The notes below the pieces were generated by a model. The model was given only the letters and a program-made list of their open reading frames with translations, was not told the origin of the DNA and searched no databases. Below, piece by piece: positions 28,672 through 42,250 of a DNA stretch of 64,000 bases. Position numbers and translations under genes: made by a program. Within the stretch, counting starts at the first letter, position 1. The number at the start of each line of letters is the position of its first letter. The stretch is from positions 51,427,263 to 51,491,262 of the forward strand of contig CM067356.1 of NCBI GenBank assembly GCA_034190875.2, written 5' to 3'. The DNA comes from Urechis unicinctus. Its lineage: Eukaryota > Annelida > Polychaeta > Xenopneusta > Urechidae.

Positions 28672-31600
28672 ATAACCTTCCAATTAGGACCCTGCGTTGA
28701 CTAAGAGTAGTTACTAATTCTATGCCCACAACAGCGAATTTTATCGTTAATATACCAATGCAAAATAATCTACAGTTCAATCTTCATTTCAGACTTCTTT
28801 TTGTACAACACGTAGATTTTACCTGTTCCCTTCAATAGGTGTCTATAATGATTTGCTTGGCGATTCCGGGATTTGTCGAATGAAAAATACACCAGCTTCT
28901 TGTCGGAGAACTGCAATTATAATTGTTTGCACCAACAACCCGATAACTTGTTACCTTAATTAAAGCGTTAAAGAGGAACGAGAAAAACACATTGGTCATA
29001 AAGACAAGTACTCTATCAAATGAGGTTTGGTATTCATTCATTTGGCAAAAGCAACATAGACGAACGACACATTTCTTATTTAGTGCATTCAATGTTTCCC
29101 GACTCCAGCTGGGATGAATCAATATGATTTTAGTTTCATCAGCATTGAACTAGGTATTAAGCACAAACAACTTACTTTGAATAAAGACATACATTTGTTC
29201 AACGGAAATCCATGCAGGTTTTCTTAACAATTCAAATGTCAAAGTGGTATTGAATAATCCCTGTTTTTGCTAGCCGGACAAGCAAAAATGGGCAATTCTT
29301 AGCACAATATACGCATTTAAAAAACAAACAGCTGATTTTTGTTACCTCATCAGAACGAAGTGTGCGGTTTTCGAATAAAATATGTTTTTCCAGCATGAAG
29401 ATCTGATTAATTGGGTATCATTAGCATGTCAATAGATCAGGTCTCTACTTAACCGCACTCATGTGCAAGATGAAGTGCGTTGAGCTCTAAAGTAAGGGAT
29501 GGCTTTGCAGGACCTAAATCACCCAAGCTGGCCTGCATAAAGTTGTTATGGCATTTTTTTGTCTGCTTCTAAACAATTTGATTTGTGAGATCGGTCGATG
29601 TATTAGCATTGTTGCGGCGCCATGGAGCCTCTTGGAGAGGAATGCCCTTTATTCACCAAAGTATTTGGCTATCAGTTTGCCTCGAGTGCTCTTGAAAAAA
29701 CCTGTGACGCATTGCGTCTGTCTTATGGGCAAAGCATATCCGAATACCAACATGGGAAAAATTAAATGAAAAAGTACAAATAATTTTTTCACAGTTATAA
29801 TCATAAAATGTCAACTTCTATTCGCTATAATGTTTACTATTTTTCGACATATTTGTATACACTGGTGTTTTTGAGCGGGTTGGAGGGTGCCCACTACACA
29901 CTTACACAAGAATGCAAAATACGATTCAAATTATATATTTTTTAACCTGTTGGAAAATAGGATCATAACAGCTGTTTATATATGAAAATACTGCAATGCT
30001 ACAACAGTTTCGTCTGCATATTCTCCCTTGTCTATGCGATTCAATATCACGTGACACATTATGGTACAACAGGAAACGCGACTAGAAAGCATTAAGCCTA
30101 GCTAGGTCATTTTACCGTCTACTGCAACTGCTGCATCAAAACGAGTTCTAATGCATATTCCTAACTTAACCACCTCTCCTACATGAAACCATAAAATAAT
30201 TCTTCCGATTCCGTCTTTCTCTCGTTCTTTGCAAATGCCGTTCAAGCAGTTCATTCACGGCGCATATTGTTTGTGTGTTCCATGAAATAGTTTTAAGCAA
30301 TTTAGATATGTGGTTTATGGGTTGTAAGATGCGAACATATCATCAGACACGAATAGCCGATCTAGTAGAAAAGGATATCAAATTACCATAACTCTTTAAG
30401 CCAATCGTATTCAGGAGCATCAAAGCACGAATAAACGATACAGCAAAAAGGATATATATTATCAAAACTCTTAAAGCATTTGCTTCTTACGTATCTATTA
30501 AAACCTGAATTACCCAGTGGAATATAAACTGATTGTGGCCTATGGACTTTATGTTGCTGGCCCGGATTACTTTCGCCACGGAAGCACATCGAATAGAAGC
30601 CAATTACTTTGCTAGGGATATAAGAGGTAACCCTTATGCTGTAACCACTTTACGCTTTTCTCCATCCCATCAATCCTTTGTTCCATCAGCGCTGGCTCGT
30701 CGACACCCATCAATCATTCGTTCCATCAGCGCTGCCTCGTCATCCATCATGAATACGACTTGGACCAACCACACAGCATGTCGACGTAGATGAGGTTGAC
30801 TGCATCGATACACGAGGAATGCAATAAAGTAGTCCAACATAAGATACGCTTGACGCGTGGTTCGAGATCCAATGAGTTACTTAAGCTCCTTTACTCATGC
30901 GGTATCGGCTCGTCAGAAGCTATACTATAACCCTCACAGGTAATGGAAATATGGTACCTATACTTAACGTCAGAAAAGTTATTTGGTATCTGGTGACTAT
31001 TCGGCGAATTGTATAGGGCCTCAATGGTGGAGTGGTCGGGTTAACTGGGTTCATAATTCTCAAGCCGAAAAACTACAGCAATCTTGTTCGTCTCTGAGGA
31101 GTATCTACAAGGGCCACAATCCAACGTTTTGGCGATGACGGCAAACACAAGGATTGCATGGACATGCGATGCGTCAAGGTCGACGATGAATGCATGCATT
31201 ATATTTTGTTAGACGTCTGCGGTGAAAAACATTTCTTGATAGGAAATATTTCCCACGTTAAGTGCACTTATGTATCTCTCTCGCCATGGAAACGCAAAAA
31301 CGGTGATAAATCTATCAATAATGCAGCGTGAGTACGCTTCGATCCAGACATTATTCTCATCTGTATTGAGGACGTCAGCCCTCACTAACATTCATCATTG
31401 CCAACAGCCTGTACACTTCGATTCCTGATATATGAGGTGGGATACTGCACCGATTCCTATAACAGAATGCGTTCATGGCAGAAGTCTCTATATCAATCTG
31501 ATCATGCAAACAGAAGCTCTATATCTTTTTGGTCGATATCTGACGAGTTTATAAACACCCATATGACCTTTTTTCATTCACTTCTTTGGAAAAAATAATA

Positions 31601-31994
31601 ATGAATCAACGGGGAGATATAACTGTTCGTCAATATTTTTCTACGGTGTGGGTCATATATTGTAGGATCTGTCAATAATGAAGTAGTTCAGGGAAACAGG
31701 GGAATACCAAACCGCGGATATGCACCATTGCCGCATTGAGCGGGTGTACCTTACTGTGCATAAAACATTTAGCTTGGATGGGCGAACTCGAAATCTCAAA
31801 GAATAACTCATGAATATCCATGGTTTTATATAAATGACAGAACTAATGGAATGTAATTTTTAAATTAAACCTCTTTTTTCTAAATGTCCAATGCCATTGG
31901 TGACTACACAGTGTTTGTGCTCTTCGGTATTATGGGAAGCATTATATAGTCATTATGGTTAAAGCTTGAAAGATACGATCCAATCATCTTGTAA
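28672..31994. other. No supported gene; one possible LINE scrap
   Basis: Minus-strand 29190-28832 reads KLFVLNT, then FNADETKIILIH, and continues open for about 95 codons. It faintly resembles the NKLxLNxxKTKxxxF region after the catalytic motif of LINE reverse transcriptases. The match is too weak to call. An open stretch at 30533-30793 (+) has no motif. Nothing else supported. Confidence 0.35.
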
Positions 31995-32830
31995 CTAAAG
32001 CATGAAAGGGGAAATGCTTGCGACAGTCCAGTACATTTAACACTAAATGATGAACTAATTGTACAAGAGAAACAAGCTGTTCACTTGGGAAGTAATATTG
32101 GTTATTGTGCGAATTTGATAAATACTCAGCGTGCATGTAGGGATTTGATGGCGAAAACGAATATGATTATGTCTCGCTTTGGATACTGCAACTCTGTTAT
32201 TAGAAACTCACTATTTGAAGTATACTGTAGTAGTTTTTTTTGGGTCGGCGATGTGGAGTTTAAGACCCAACCAGCTGGCCAAATTGTGTAGTGTGTGGAG
32301 GAGGTGTATTCGAACTATATGGAAATTAGAGTTCAGAACATGTTCAAAATATTTACAGTTCATTTCGGGAAAATTGCCCCTTAGAAATCAATTGATGTTG
32401 CGCTTTGTCAATTTCTTTCATAAGTACCAGAACAGCCCCAATGTTTTAGTATCCTATGTAAGTAGATGTTGTTTCCATAGCAGAACAATTGTAAGCGATA
32501 ATGTTCGAACAATAATGCATACCCTGAACATCAATAATTGTTATCTATTACAGCTTAGTGAATGCATTAAGGACTTCAGCTATAAGATTAGGCCACCAGG
32601 TAATTCTGAATATGGTCATATTGCCATGCTCATAAAGGAGCTTATTTTTATTAGAGATGGGGATTCATTATCAGTGCTTACCCGACAAGAAGCTGAAGCT
32701 CTGTTAAAGGACTTGTGCTTATCTTAACTGATTTATTTGCTTATTCGTTCTCGTGTGTTTTGTTGCTGTTGTATCAAATAATAATTGTTCCTGTACACAT
32801 GCTGTGCGAAAATAAAGATTATTATTATTT
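31995..32830 (+). mobile_element. 5'-truncated LINE, 3' end of the ORF2 protein
   Basis: A frame from about 31995 contains EKQAVHLGSNIG, DLMAKTNMIMSRFGYCNS and VIRNSLFEVYCSSF. The frame then changes once at a T run (32234-32241). The following frame continues GSAMWSL, WRRCIRTIWKL and the arginine-rich, helical C-terminal tail to the stop at 32727. LGxxI, then KxNxxMxxFGYC, YCSSFYG, WRxxxRxxWKLPYRTH is the typical end of CR1/L2-type LINE polymerases. The copy ends with AATAAA (32811-32816) and an ATT-repeat tail to about 32830, as expected for a 3' end made by target-primed reverse transcription. Only about 0.8 kb of the element is present. Confidence 0.85.
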
Positions 32831-33334
32831 AGGGAAACACGGTCTAATCATGTGGATTTCTGAGTGGGCGATGCGATAGAGTCCTTGCCAATAAGTAATG
32901 TCAAGTGTCCTGAGTATCACATTTTATCAAATTTGTTCATGCGTAGTGCCTTTAAGGATTGAGTATCCACAGAACAGGCTCTATTACCTTTTGTTAGAAC
33001 GATTTTGCTAATTAACTAGATAATGCGTCTGAATTCGGCTTACTATCCCATTTGCAGAATTATCAGTCAATTGTTCATAATTTTATAGTACGTGCTTTAT
33101 GTTTTGCATTGCCCATTTCACATTGCTATTGCAAATGCATTTACGGTGGATGGAGAAGTGCTTTTATTGTACAACAATAACGAGACACGGTGCTGTATGC
33201 TGATGCAAAACATTGCCGTTGTCCATTTTCGGTCATAAACTAAGCAAGTAGCTGCTGCTTAGTTCAAAATATAGTTATGAGATATGACAGTTCAAAATAT
33301 GCACGTGGCGTGTCTGTAGAAGACGAGATTCTGG

Positions 33335-33420
33335 TGGTTGAGTAGATCGGTCCTTGCGAGGGCCATATCAGCAACACACTACTTTTGACCCCGATTTCAC
33401 CTAGAGGAGAGAAGGAATGG
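33335..33420 (-). mobile_element. Partial copy of the 12.5-kb short repeat
   Basis: On the minus strand, TCTCCTCTAGGTGAAATCGG, then GTAGTGTGTTGC, TGATATGGCC and TCGCAAGGACC match 12538-12605 on the plus strand in order, at roughly three bases in four. Only the 5' part of the repeat is present; the TCGCTTCTTACGAC core is absent. Confidence 0.5.
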
Positions 33421-33811
33421 CCTGGTGCTGTCAATCGGCTGGTGACGACATGCATAGCGATAATCGTTTTCATTACTTTGTCTTTTCGTCTTCTTCATAT
33501 CTACCTTTCATTCACATGGTTTTCCCTCCGTTTTCCATTTATCCTAAGCGGCTGCTTAGCAGGTCAACTAAGTAACAAAGGAGTGGATTGGTTTTTCATC
33601 CAGCTAATCTTTGTTTCGGTGATCCGACATACTAGGGATTTCCGAAAGCACAAAAGATAGTGTAGGCGCGGCGTGGCAGTGCGTACACTTATGGCAGCGC
33701 TGTCAAGAGGGCTACTGTGCCACATAGCCAACTGGCAGCGCCCAATCAAAGTTGGGTGTCACTAAATTGCCAGTATCTACTAACACCGACGGCTATTGAC
33801 ATATCAATCCA

Positions 33812-34135
33812 ATGCAATCCCCCTGCTCGCCTTCAAACCTGAAGCACAATCATCAAATAGATAAAAAGATAAATTTCAGTGAATCGCTAAAAGGATCAAA
33901 TAATCCTACGAAGCTCCATAATAGCTATGGTGGTCCAGAGGGCATGACAATTGATATTAATCCTTTATCGTTTTCCAAGTCGGGATCCGAACCATCCAGT
34001 CCTATTTGCCAGCCTGGGGCAAATAGAAAATCTCTGGTGTCAAATAAAATCACCCAATTGAACTGTTGAGGATTTCGGTCCAATTATGATGAATTTAAAT
34101 ATCTTCTTGGTGACCATCAACCTCTTGTTGTCAGC
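33812..34135 (+). mobile_element. LINE 5' fragment: start of endonuclease domain
   Basis: An 85-codon frame rich in Ser, Pro and Asn ends QLNC then a stop. The same frame resumes with GFRSNYDEFKYLLGDHQPL, then VV. From memory of the family, QxNCxGFRxNxxELxxLLxxxxPLVxCLQET is the opening of the AP-type endonuclease of non-LTR retrotransposons. The frame then breaks up before the expected catalytic QET. The order (a 3' end at 32.8 kb, then a 5' region at 33.8 kb) shows that this is a separate insertion from the preceding LINE. Confidence 0.65.
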
Positions 34136-34139
34136 AATA

Positions 34140-37100
34140 AATATATATTTCACTATACCAGTTCAATTTATACGATTAATTTTTCTCCTTTATACGTTCG
34201 TATATTGCCCCGACCTTGTAGGCACGTTTTGATACACTGGTGTTACTCTGCCTCTTAACTCTATAGAAGAATTCATAGCGCTAAATTGTTTAGCAAATCA
34301 AATATTTAGTAGGCACCATAGAAGTTCTCATACTTTGAGAACACGTACGGCTAGAACCGAGTTAATAGCAATTTTTTACCTTTAGGAATTGCTTACAAGC
34401 AAAGCCTATCTTAGTTGGTGCTGATACCCAATAAGGGGATACAGGTAGGTAAATCAATATAATAAGAGATGTTACCATTAATCCATACATCAATACATTT
34501 GCAAGCGTATTTGCAGGAACATATACTTGCAAAATTCAAGCGATATTTTGCAACATTGAGCACGAAGATCCTGTCATTTGTAATTTAAATAGCTGTTGGC
34601 TATCCAAAGTAACGTTTGCTAGTAAACTGGAGCTGTGGGATGAAATGGCAGAATGTTTTTTTTAAAGATAGCGTTGCACAATGAGAGAACGGGTAAGATT
34701 TTTGTTCATTTAGTAATGCAAGTGTGCGTTAATAATGTGCTAAACGGGATATTCTTTGGGTTAACCATTTAAACCTTTCCTCTTGATAAAGAGAAATCAA
34801 GCCCGGATGTAGCTTACAGTGTTTACAAAGAGGCTATTATCTCCACACACTAGTGTGCAAGAAATTGTTATGGCAGTTGTAGCTATGAATTAAATACACG
34901 GGTAGCATGAAACGGATATGCAACAAAGCCTCGAATGGTTGGACAAACTAAGTGTATCATGCATCTTTCCTATTGAAGGTATTTGGTATTGAGAAGATCT
35001 GCTTCGTACAACGGAGCGGGCAACAAAAAACAACTACTGCGTAAAGGAATCGATCGTTGCTGAATTAATAAAGCGCATTGGCTTAATCATCAGGAACCCC
35101 AAGTGCGATAGAAATTGACGACGTCATTCTCTCACCTTCAGTAGGACCGTCCGCCTAATTGATCCGACAATACATAGTTAAGAGACTCAACCAAACCTGA
35201 TTACGTAACTAGGCCTACCATACATTGTGTTGAATTTTAATGTCTTACCGTTGCTTCCACTTAATACAACTAGCCGAGTTGCCGTCTCAACCAAAATAAT
35301 GTGACATCAAAGTCAGGTACTTCGTAGTTTGCTGTCCAATTTATAGACTTATCACCGGTCTACATTTGTAACGGATTTATCTTGACCGCAGCATAAAATT
35401 AAAAACAACCCCTGTATTAATAATGCCCCTTAGCAGTCGCGCTCATGACATGACATAGATGTTTAGAACGCTAAACTGTGAATTATGAAGTCTTGTCTGC
35501 CATTACATGTCTCTATTATGATGCTGATGTGCCTTAAAGTCGTTTATAGTTCTCTCCGCATCGACCATGCGCCTTCACTTTGACTAAATGGCGTTCAGAA
35601 TCGGTCCTTTTAATGTTGATTTTTAGATACATGTTCAATATATTCGTTGGTACATATTTAGTTTACTCTAAACTAGTAAAATTAACTACGTGGTGCTTTT
35701 GTTTGCCATTTCCAACAATACAATGCATTAGGAATATGTATGTTAATGATGAAAAATGGAACCCCAATAGTGATGTTCTCCAGTTCTTGTCCATTGGTTC
35801 TTGTTTGGATAGCTGGTGGGAATAAGTGTTATGTAAAATAGGTGAGACAATACAGTTATGGGTTGATCGTTTAGAAAATACTACCAACATTCTATCATAG
35901 TATTAGCCTTGACAGTATGGGTCAGGATGAAGTAAATTCCACAATTTGCCCTACATTTACAATATCATGCACACATTAGATGTTATTCAGTGACAATATG
36001 CATGACCACTTTTCAATATATTCTTTCTGCTACAGCAAGCCATGCGTAACCGTTGGGAGGAAAGCGTACTTCATATATTCTGCATGTGAGTTTTCGTTAT
36101 TGGCAATGTTTACGACCAGCATTGAAGCACAAGCATAGTTAACTTCTGCATCGTCGTTATATAATTAATCATACAAACAATTCTTCAGCATTTAGATTTC
36201 AACGTGTCCTATGCTCCCTGAGATAAATTACGTAATCAGATTTATTTGGTGCAAAATGTTGGATGCCTCACAGCGTATTTGCATCGCAACAAAGAATAAC
36301 AAAAACCCTGACCTTATATCTTTACCAACGGTTTTCAAAGGCTTATGATGAAAGTGATCACCATACACTGGGGTTGAGTCATGTTCGATGAACTGTCGGT
36401 AAACGCGGAGGTGGAATCCAGCAAATATCTTAACCCCTATACCTAAAACGCAAGTTAATACGAGACAGGAGCATCAAATATACCCGACATATTACTGCGC
36501 AGTTGTTAACAACACAATGCAGGTCACTGAGTAGGTGGGCTCAAATATGCCGCGTAAATGTCAATTGCTTGTGACAGAGTAAGATATTGCAATTGGTTTC
36601 GGTGGCAGCTGCTGACCGGCATACGCTTTAAAGATAACATGAATATTCATAGCTGTGACCAGATGATGTATTTCTAAAAATCTACTATTCAACCAGGATG
36701 AGCATAAAATCTATTCCTCCAGAAACAATAATTTATTCAGACATTTTGCGAAACAAATGACCGATTATAGCGAGATGCTAAATGATTGTAGAACTGGTAT
36801 TGTTTTCACTCCCACCGAATATTTCTGATTACCACATCAGTAATACAAGTTCGATAATTTCTCAAGAAACCAATAGCATTCATTTTTGCAGGCCTAGAGC
36901 ATTGACTGAATGTGAAAGAGGTACATGAGGCATCAAATATATGGCTATTAATACTATTTGTCATCGACATGGACGTGCTGAATAACCTTGAGCTTGTGTT
37001 TCATCACATCATGTACAAGCAAAATATGCTTAGACGATGAAACAATCAATCTCATATCGTGGTTCGTCTAAAACTATTATCCGTCTCATTTTATTGGTGG

Positions 37101-40084
37101 GATGATAATGATAACACAATTCGTTTGGGTTGCGCAATCTTTAGCGAACAGATTTTCTATTCCTTTAAAGTAATTCTAAGCATTAGAGTCTAATTGCCTT
37201 GGATTATCGTGTTAGATGCATTCTCGAGTTAAGATTAAGAACGTTTAATTGCTTTAGAAACCTAGCAGACGCTTCCCACACAAGAATGTAACATTCAATG
37301 AATCAGTGTTACACAGAAATACCTTCTTGATATGATAATAACATTCTCTGCGATCAATAGCAATTTACCGTGCTTATTCAAATATTTGAATACTCTTACT
37401 CGTTTAAGGCTGCGTTCATCCATTATGAAATACTTGCGCAACAAAACAAAATACAAAAAAGAGGTAACTATGCAGTTACCAATGCCTCTAATGACAGTAC
37501 TGGTGTGAACAGCTGACGTAATATAGGTAAGAATTCCTGTTACATGACGTAAAGCTGTCTCATTATCTAATAGACTGCTCCGTTATATGTGAGAGCGGTT
37601 GGCGAATTGTTGTGCTTTGCGGAAGCGTAATTGACAATGATGGAATACCAAAGCAGTATATTTTTATGATTAAATGTCCCTCTCAGTCCAATCATGTAGT
37701 GTGTGGGCGACGGTGAGGGTATGTAATGCTTGCTTATATATACCTCGTTAAAGGTGCTTGCTTAGGTTTGTTGTCGAACCGCAGAACCAGAATTGCCACG
37801 GACCGCTTGTCCATTAAAAGAATGCCAAATATCAGCACAACAAGTAGCCATGTTGGGTAATGATAAGACAGATATGGCAATAATACTCATGTTGATATCA
37901 TTTTGGGAGGTGCATAGAGCACATGAATCCAATCAGTTAGAGACAACAATATTGTGAGAAATGGAAGATCGCTGCGTGTAAGGCAAGGCTAATGAACGTG
38001 CTGAATGCTGTAGCAGATCTTACCTCGGCTCTTACCGCCCGCTAGGATCACCACTACCCAACGCAACGCATTCCCTACACGTACATCAGGGGTATTTGGA
38101 ATGGTAATATGGTCGATTTTCTCCAACACACAACAGGGAAACGAGGTTAAATACGTTTAGGTCAAATAGTTAGAAGCACAGTGAATGTAAAAGGTATGAT
38201 AGAACATGAGGACCGAGCTAAAGCATGGCTCAGTTCTCTACAAGAGTACGCACAGTATCGAGTGATGATCACAATGGCTGAACTACAGTAAGTATACACG
38301 TCCATACATGCAAGATATACGATGCATCAAATGAAACTACAACCATCTTAGGATAAATGGCATTTAAATAACACAGCATACATAACACAGCACCACAGTC
38401 TGGTGAAGGCGCCTGTTTCTCTGATACCTTGTATGCTTCACTTTATGCTTCCTTTCTCGATCAGACTTTTTCTTATCACCAGTCGAGTGTGCATGAACTG
38501 CTATGAAGAGCGCTGTTGCATGAGTTGGTGATGTGATATATGTACTGATTTTGTCATACAGACATCTTTATTAAACAGCTATAAGTGAAACCTACAACAA
38601 ATCACAATCATTGCTGATGGTTTGAAATGGATACAATTTTGGCAATCAGTTAAAGTAAGAGTGGCCTTCAGATGATATCCAAGTAATTGACCACGGAGTT
38701 ACGTCATATCGAATCCGACCGCTTTACCCCAATGACCACTTATCAACATAGTCTTTATGAGCATGAACGTTGCGGAAAACAATAAAAGTCTTTCATAGCT
38801 GCTCACCCACATGGACGAACTTCCAACGATGCACGTTTATGGGTTAAATTGGCCTGAATTCACAATACTACCGATAACTAGGGTTAAAGTTCATTCATGG
38901 TCAACTAGTTAAAGTAATTCCCAGAACCTAAAGATTGGAGTATTTATCCACATCCCTCATCAATATCTCAAATAGAAGACATGGGCCAATCGTAATCTCG
39001 TGGGTGACGTGATATTAAATTATTATGCTATTCATAAAATATGTGAGTAACGGGGGCAATTAAATAAATATAACTGATCAACATGAGTTTAACAACAAGA
39101 AGAGAGAGTTGCTTTGAATAAGCCGTACAAGGGATAACTTTAACGAATAGCGCCCTTTTATGGAATGAAATTCGCTAACTATATATCTGATAAACGAAGC
39201 GATTATAACATGCCCTGAACAATCAGTTGCCGATCTCTTTCTCGTTTGATGTTTTGTTGGTTTCATGTCGCGCGAAAAGTTATATGATGGCTGAGTTGGT
39301 GTTTTGTTCAATGATATATGGAATAAGTCTATATTATTGAGGCATAGATCCTGAAAAAATTCAAATTATTCTCATCGTTAGCTTGCTCACAAGTAAACGG
39401 AAATCTGCACTTTGACATAGAAACGACGAAAGTTCCTATTGTCGCTGATCCAGATCTATTATCGGACGGTGACATGGCATTCAGTGCCTTCCCTTGAGGG
39501 TATTGGATTAAGTTGACTGAATTAAATAGGTCCTGGTTTAGTTCTGCTATGACTGCACAGTTTCATGTTGAAAATATTGCTCAGAATATCTTTATATGTC
39601 CGTAACATAACACCAAAATACATTCAACGTCACATAAACAAGCGTTTCTGCATTCGAAAGGATGAATGGCATGGATAGATATCACCTGAACACTCAAAGA
39701 CATTCAATATGTTTTGTAAGAGCATGAGCAGAAAATCATATGTTCATAGTAACTACAAATAACAACATATATTCCCTTAAACCAACTGTATCTAAAATAG
39801 CATATCCTTCATATATATTTCAAAATAAGCAATATTCAATCGATATTCTGCAGAAATGATAATAAATTAAAATATATTTCACATCACACGAACGCATTCA
39901 CATAAAAACTATTGTAGCCATTACTTTCATTTTACAAGTAGGCTTTACAAGTAGCGCTCAACGCATGTATCATCACATAAAGCAAAACCCACAACAGAAG
40001 CTTACGTTATAGGTGAATTTTACTCTTTTGTATATTCCGGCCTACTGAGCCACGTTATACTACAATCTTGTATTTTGATATCAT
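34140..40084. other. No gene recognised (about 5.9 kb)
   Basis: Very few open stretches above 60 codons (35580-35890 on both strands; 39078-39311, -), none with motifs. No tandem arrays and no obvious inverted termini. This is the quietest block of the window. Confidence 0.5.
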
Positions 40085-40297
40085 TTAAGATTTACGAAAT
40101 AGGAAGATGTGCGTCCCAGGAATACCATTAACTGCTTGCAACTCCTCGATAGACTGAGATTGAAGCTGGGCTTCAGGGAACTTGCTGTTTCTACTTGCCA
40201 TTGGGCTAATACGAGTAAAGTAGATGTAAGAATAGATCAATCCCAATATGGCACACAGTGCCATCAGTACTATGAGCACAATCAAGCCAATGAACAT
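40085..40297 (-). CDS. Single-pass membrane microprotein, copy 2
   Basis: A 70-residue protein. The membrane segment at residues 2-26 begins MFIGLIVLIVLMALCAILG. It is followed by the juxtamembrane FTRISPMASRNSKF, then PEAQLQSQSIEELQAVN and the ending THIFLFRKS. It differs from copy 1 mainly at silent positions in the first 57 codons; a Ser-to-Pro change at residue 43 is one of the few replacements. The ATG at 40297 matches copies 1 and 3. The frame is open 22 codons further upstream without another ATG, so that extension is probably leader. The first exon and promoters lie upstream at 41.8-43.6 kb. The protein is of unknown role, probably N-outside with a cytosolic tail. Confidence 0.85.
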   Translation of the reverse strand: MFIGLIVLIVLMALCAILGLIYSYIYFTRISPMASRNSKFPEAQLQSQSIEELQAVNGIPGTHIFLFRKS

Positions 40298-40463
40298 TCT
40301 GGTGGTTGGTGAGTTCCTGTCGAATTTATACAGATATGGGCACACCTCTTTCTTGATATTCAATGCAATAGTAGTACCTCTGGGTGATCACCCTCCATTA
40401 CGTTCCGAGGACTGGTAGGGGTAGCAGAGACCATCCTCTGGACACCCGATTTAAGTGGTCCCA
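40298..40463 (-). other. Leader part of coding exon, copy 2
   Basis: On the minus strand, CTCTTAG then TGGGACCA (acceptor at 40465-40464) is shared with copy 1 at 5914-5929. The GTAATGGAGG block (near 40400) and CACCAACCACCAG just before the ATG are shared with copy 3. Copy 1 has a much shorter leader, about 50 bases against 166 here. Confidence 0.5.
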
Positions 40464-41844
40464 CTAAGAGCAAAGCAGAGATGCAATCAGAAGATCAATA
40501 ATAAAACATACAGCGTACACAGCAATGAACACAGCAATGGATAATGTTTACATGGCTAGTTGACACGAGAGTTACAACCGGATGTAATCAGCGTTCACTG
40601 ACACGCGAAGTCTAGTACTGATACTCAGGGCAATGGTGCACATTAGCCAATTATAGCCTGCTAAAATACAACTTATACACGTTTACTTGAATAATCATTC
40701 ATAATTGGTCGATAATAACTCATTGCATTGGAAGAATTTACAACAATACATTTTAGCATCGGCAATAATTGAAAACAATTCCTAGATATTGTACCAAGAT
40801 AGTGTGTTTGCTGATATTCAGGCAATCAAAATATATTCAAATTATTGCAACTCTAATATATATGAATAAATTATGAGAAAAAGATTGCTGCATATCTATT
40901 TTCAATGCGTGCATACTTTGAGGAATTGAATAAATGATGATGACCGGGAAGTGAATGTTATGCCAACTTTGCTCCAATAACGACGACGAATTCCAACCAT
41001 AGACATTCCTATAGGCAAATGTGCCTCATGCAAATGCAAACACCTTTTAGAGCAAATCACTCCTCAAAATCCAGACACATCGAGGGAGTATTCAGTCTCT
41101 CTATATGAAAGACTAGGTCCCTAGAATCTGAAACGAATAGTCTATATGAAAATCTAATAAGTCGCTATGGGTCCCGTGGCCTCAATAATTATCCATTTAA
41201 ATGGCTGCAATCTTGGATAAGATGCAAAAAAACAACCGAGAACAACATCAGTAGTAGTCATTTTGATGTTAAATGTCAGTTGATATTGCACACGCTACAG
41301 CAAGTATTGACCTTGTGCAATCGCTTGAACGACTCCTTAATCCTGGGTTAGCTTGATTATAAAACAGTCATGGGCTGTGTGGTATAAGCTTTAATGCACG
41401 TGTTATCAGGATGCTAGGCCAACTTCATAATAAATAACATCCCATGCCTCAGAAGCAGCGCCACACACGTAGGGTTAGCAGAACAACCCATGATTTACTG
41501 AGAATATACTTGTGGTGTGACTTAAAGTCTTTAAGGCCACTCGCCGTCTTCTTCCACCAACGGCGAAATGTTGCTTATTTCTTAGCGCAAAATAATGGGA
41601 CATGGCTGCCTTATCCTTGCCAATATAACTATATTTACCGAGCATACTGAAGTCATACTCGCCATGAACTGTACACATTGGATGGATGCCAACAACACTA
41701 GAGGCCAGACTACCAGTTATTGGTTGTCATGCGATCCTGAATAATTACAGCGACAACCAATGAAGAACGTGAGTGAATGGATGTGCCATTTTTCTTCCGT
41801 TAGCAGTTAATGGCAATTTAGCATATATCAGATCGTACACTTAC
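40464..41844 (-). other. Predicted intron, copy 2
   Basis: Donor GTAAGT at 41844 (minus strand), acceptor CTCTTAG at 40465-40464. The 68-codon open stretches near 41444-41678 on both strands have no motif and are not called. Confidence 0.4.
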
Positions 41845-42095
41845 CTATCGCGCCGCGTGATGGCAATTCTTGTTCACATTCACATTCGATGTCACAACTG
41901 TATTTCCGATTACAATATTGTGGCCCTGAAGAGCACGCACTATCCCGGTGACTCACTGTGGTAGTAGTCCTATCACGCAATCAATACCTACAGATGTTCT
42001 TAAATGAAGGTCACTTCTCCATTGGTGGTTCACACAGTGAGTATGTAGAGATGGAGGTAGTATCACAGCTTACACGCAACTGAACCACTAGCCAA
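41845..42095 (-). other. Predicted non-coding first exon, copy 2
   Basis: Aligns along its length with 4110-4393 (+). Shared blocks include AGTGTCCTGTTGGCTAGTGG, CCAATGGAGAAGTGACCTTC, GATTGCGTGA, and AGTGCGTGC then TTCAGGG. The end is fixed by the shared donor. No conserved reading frame. Confidence 0.5.
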
Positions 42096-42111
42096 CAGGA
42101 CACTTGCCTCG

Positions 42112-42250
42112 CAGCGCGTTACACTATCAATGGTGCCTCCCTCTTCCCTCGCTTCATCCTCGTGAGCTAATGTGGCTTCATGCAGCGGGCTGGTCATATT
42201 GTTTGGGGTGCTGCGGGTAAGGTCCATAGCTAGATGGACGGAACTCAAAT
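42112..42250 (-). promoter_or_regulatory. Promoter module nearest copy 2
   Basis: Read on the minus strand: CGACATTTGAGTTCCGTCC, then GGGAAGAGGG, then a weak TATA-like CATTGATAGTG (42132-42122), then GCGCTGCGAGG and GTGTCCTG. The TATA box is poorer than in the tandem copies further upstream, so use of this promoter is doubtful. Confidence 0.45.

Noticed and set aside
30845-30875. B-box-like GGTTCGAGATCC
   Set aside because: No A box at the right distance and no stem pairing; a single box is not enough.
31025-31060. tRNA gene suggested by TGGTGGAGTGG and GGGTTCATAATTC
   Set aside because: The two boxes are only about 13 bases apart and no cloverleaf can be drawn.
40298-40363. A 22-codon N-terminal extension of microprotein copy 2
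   Set aside because: It would start at TTG, not ATG, and the other two copies have no matching frame; in copy 1 a stop lies immediately upstream.
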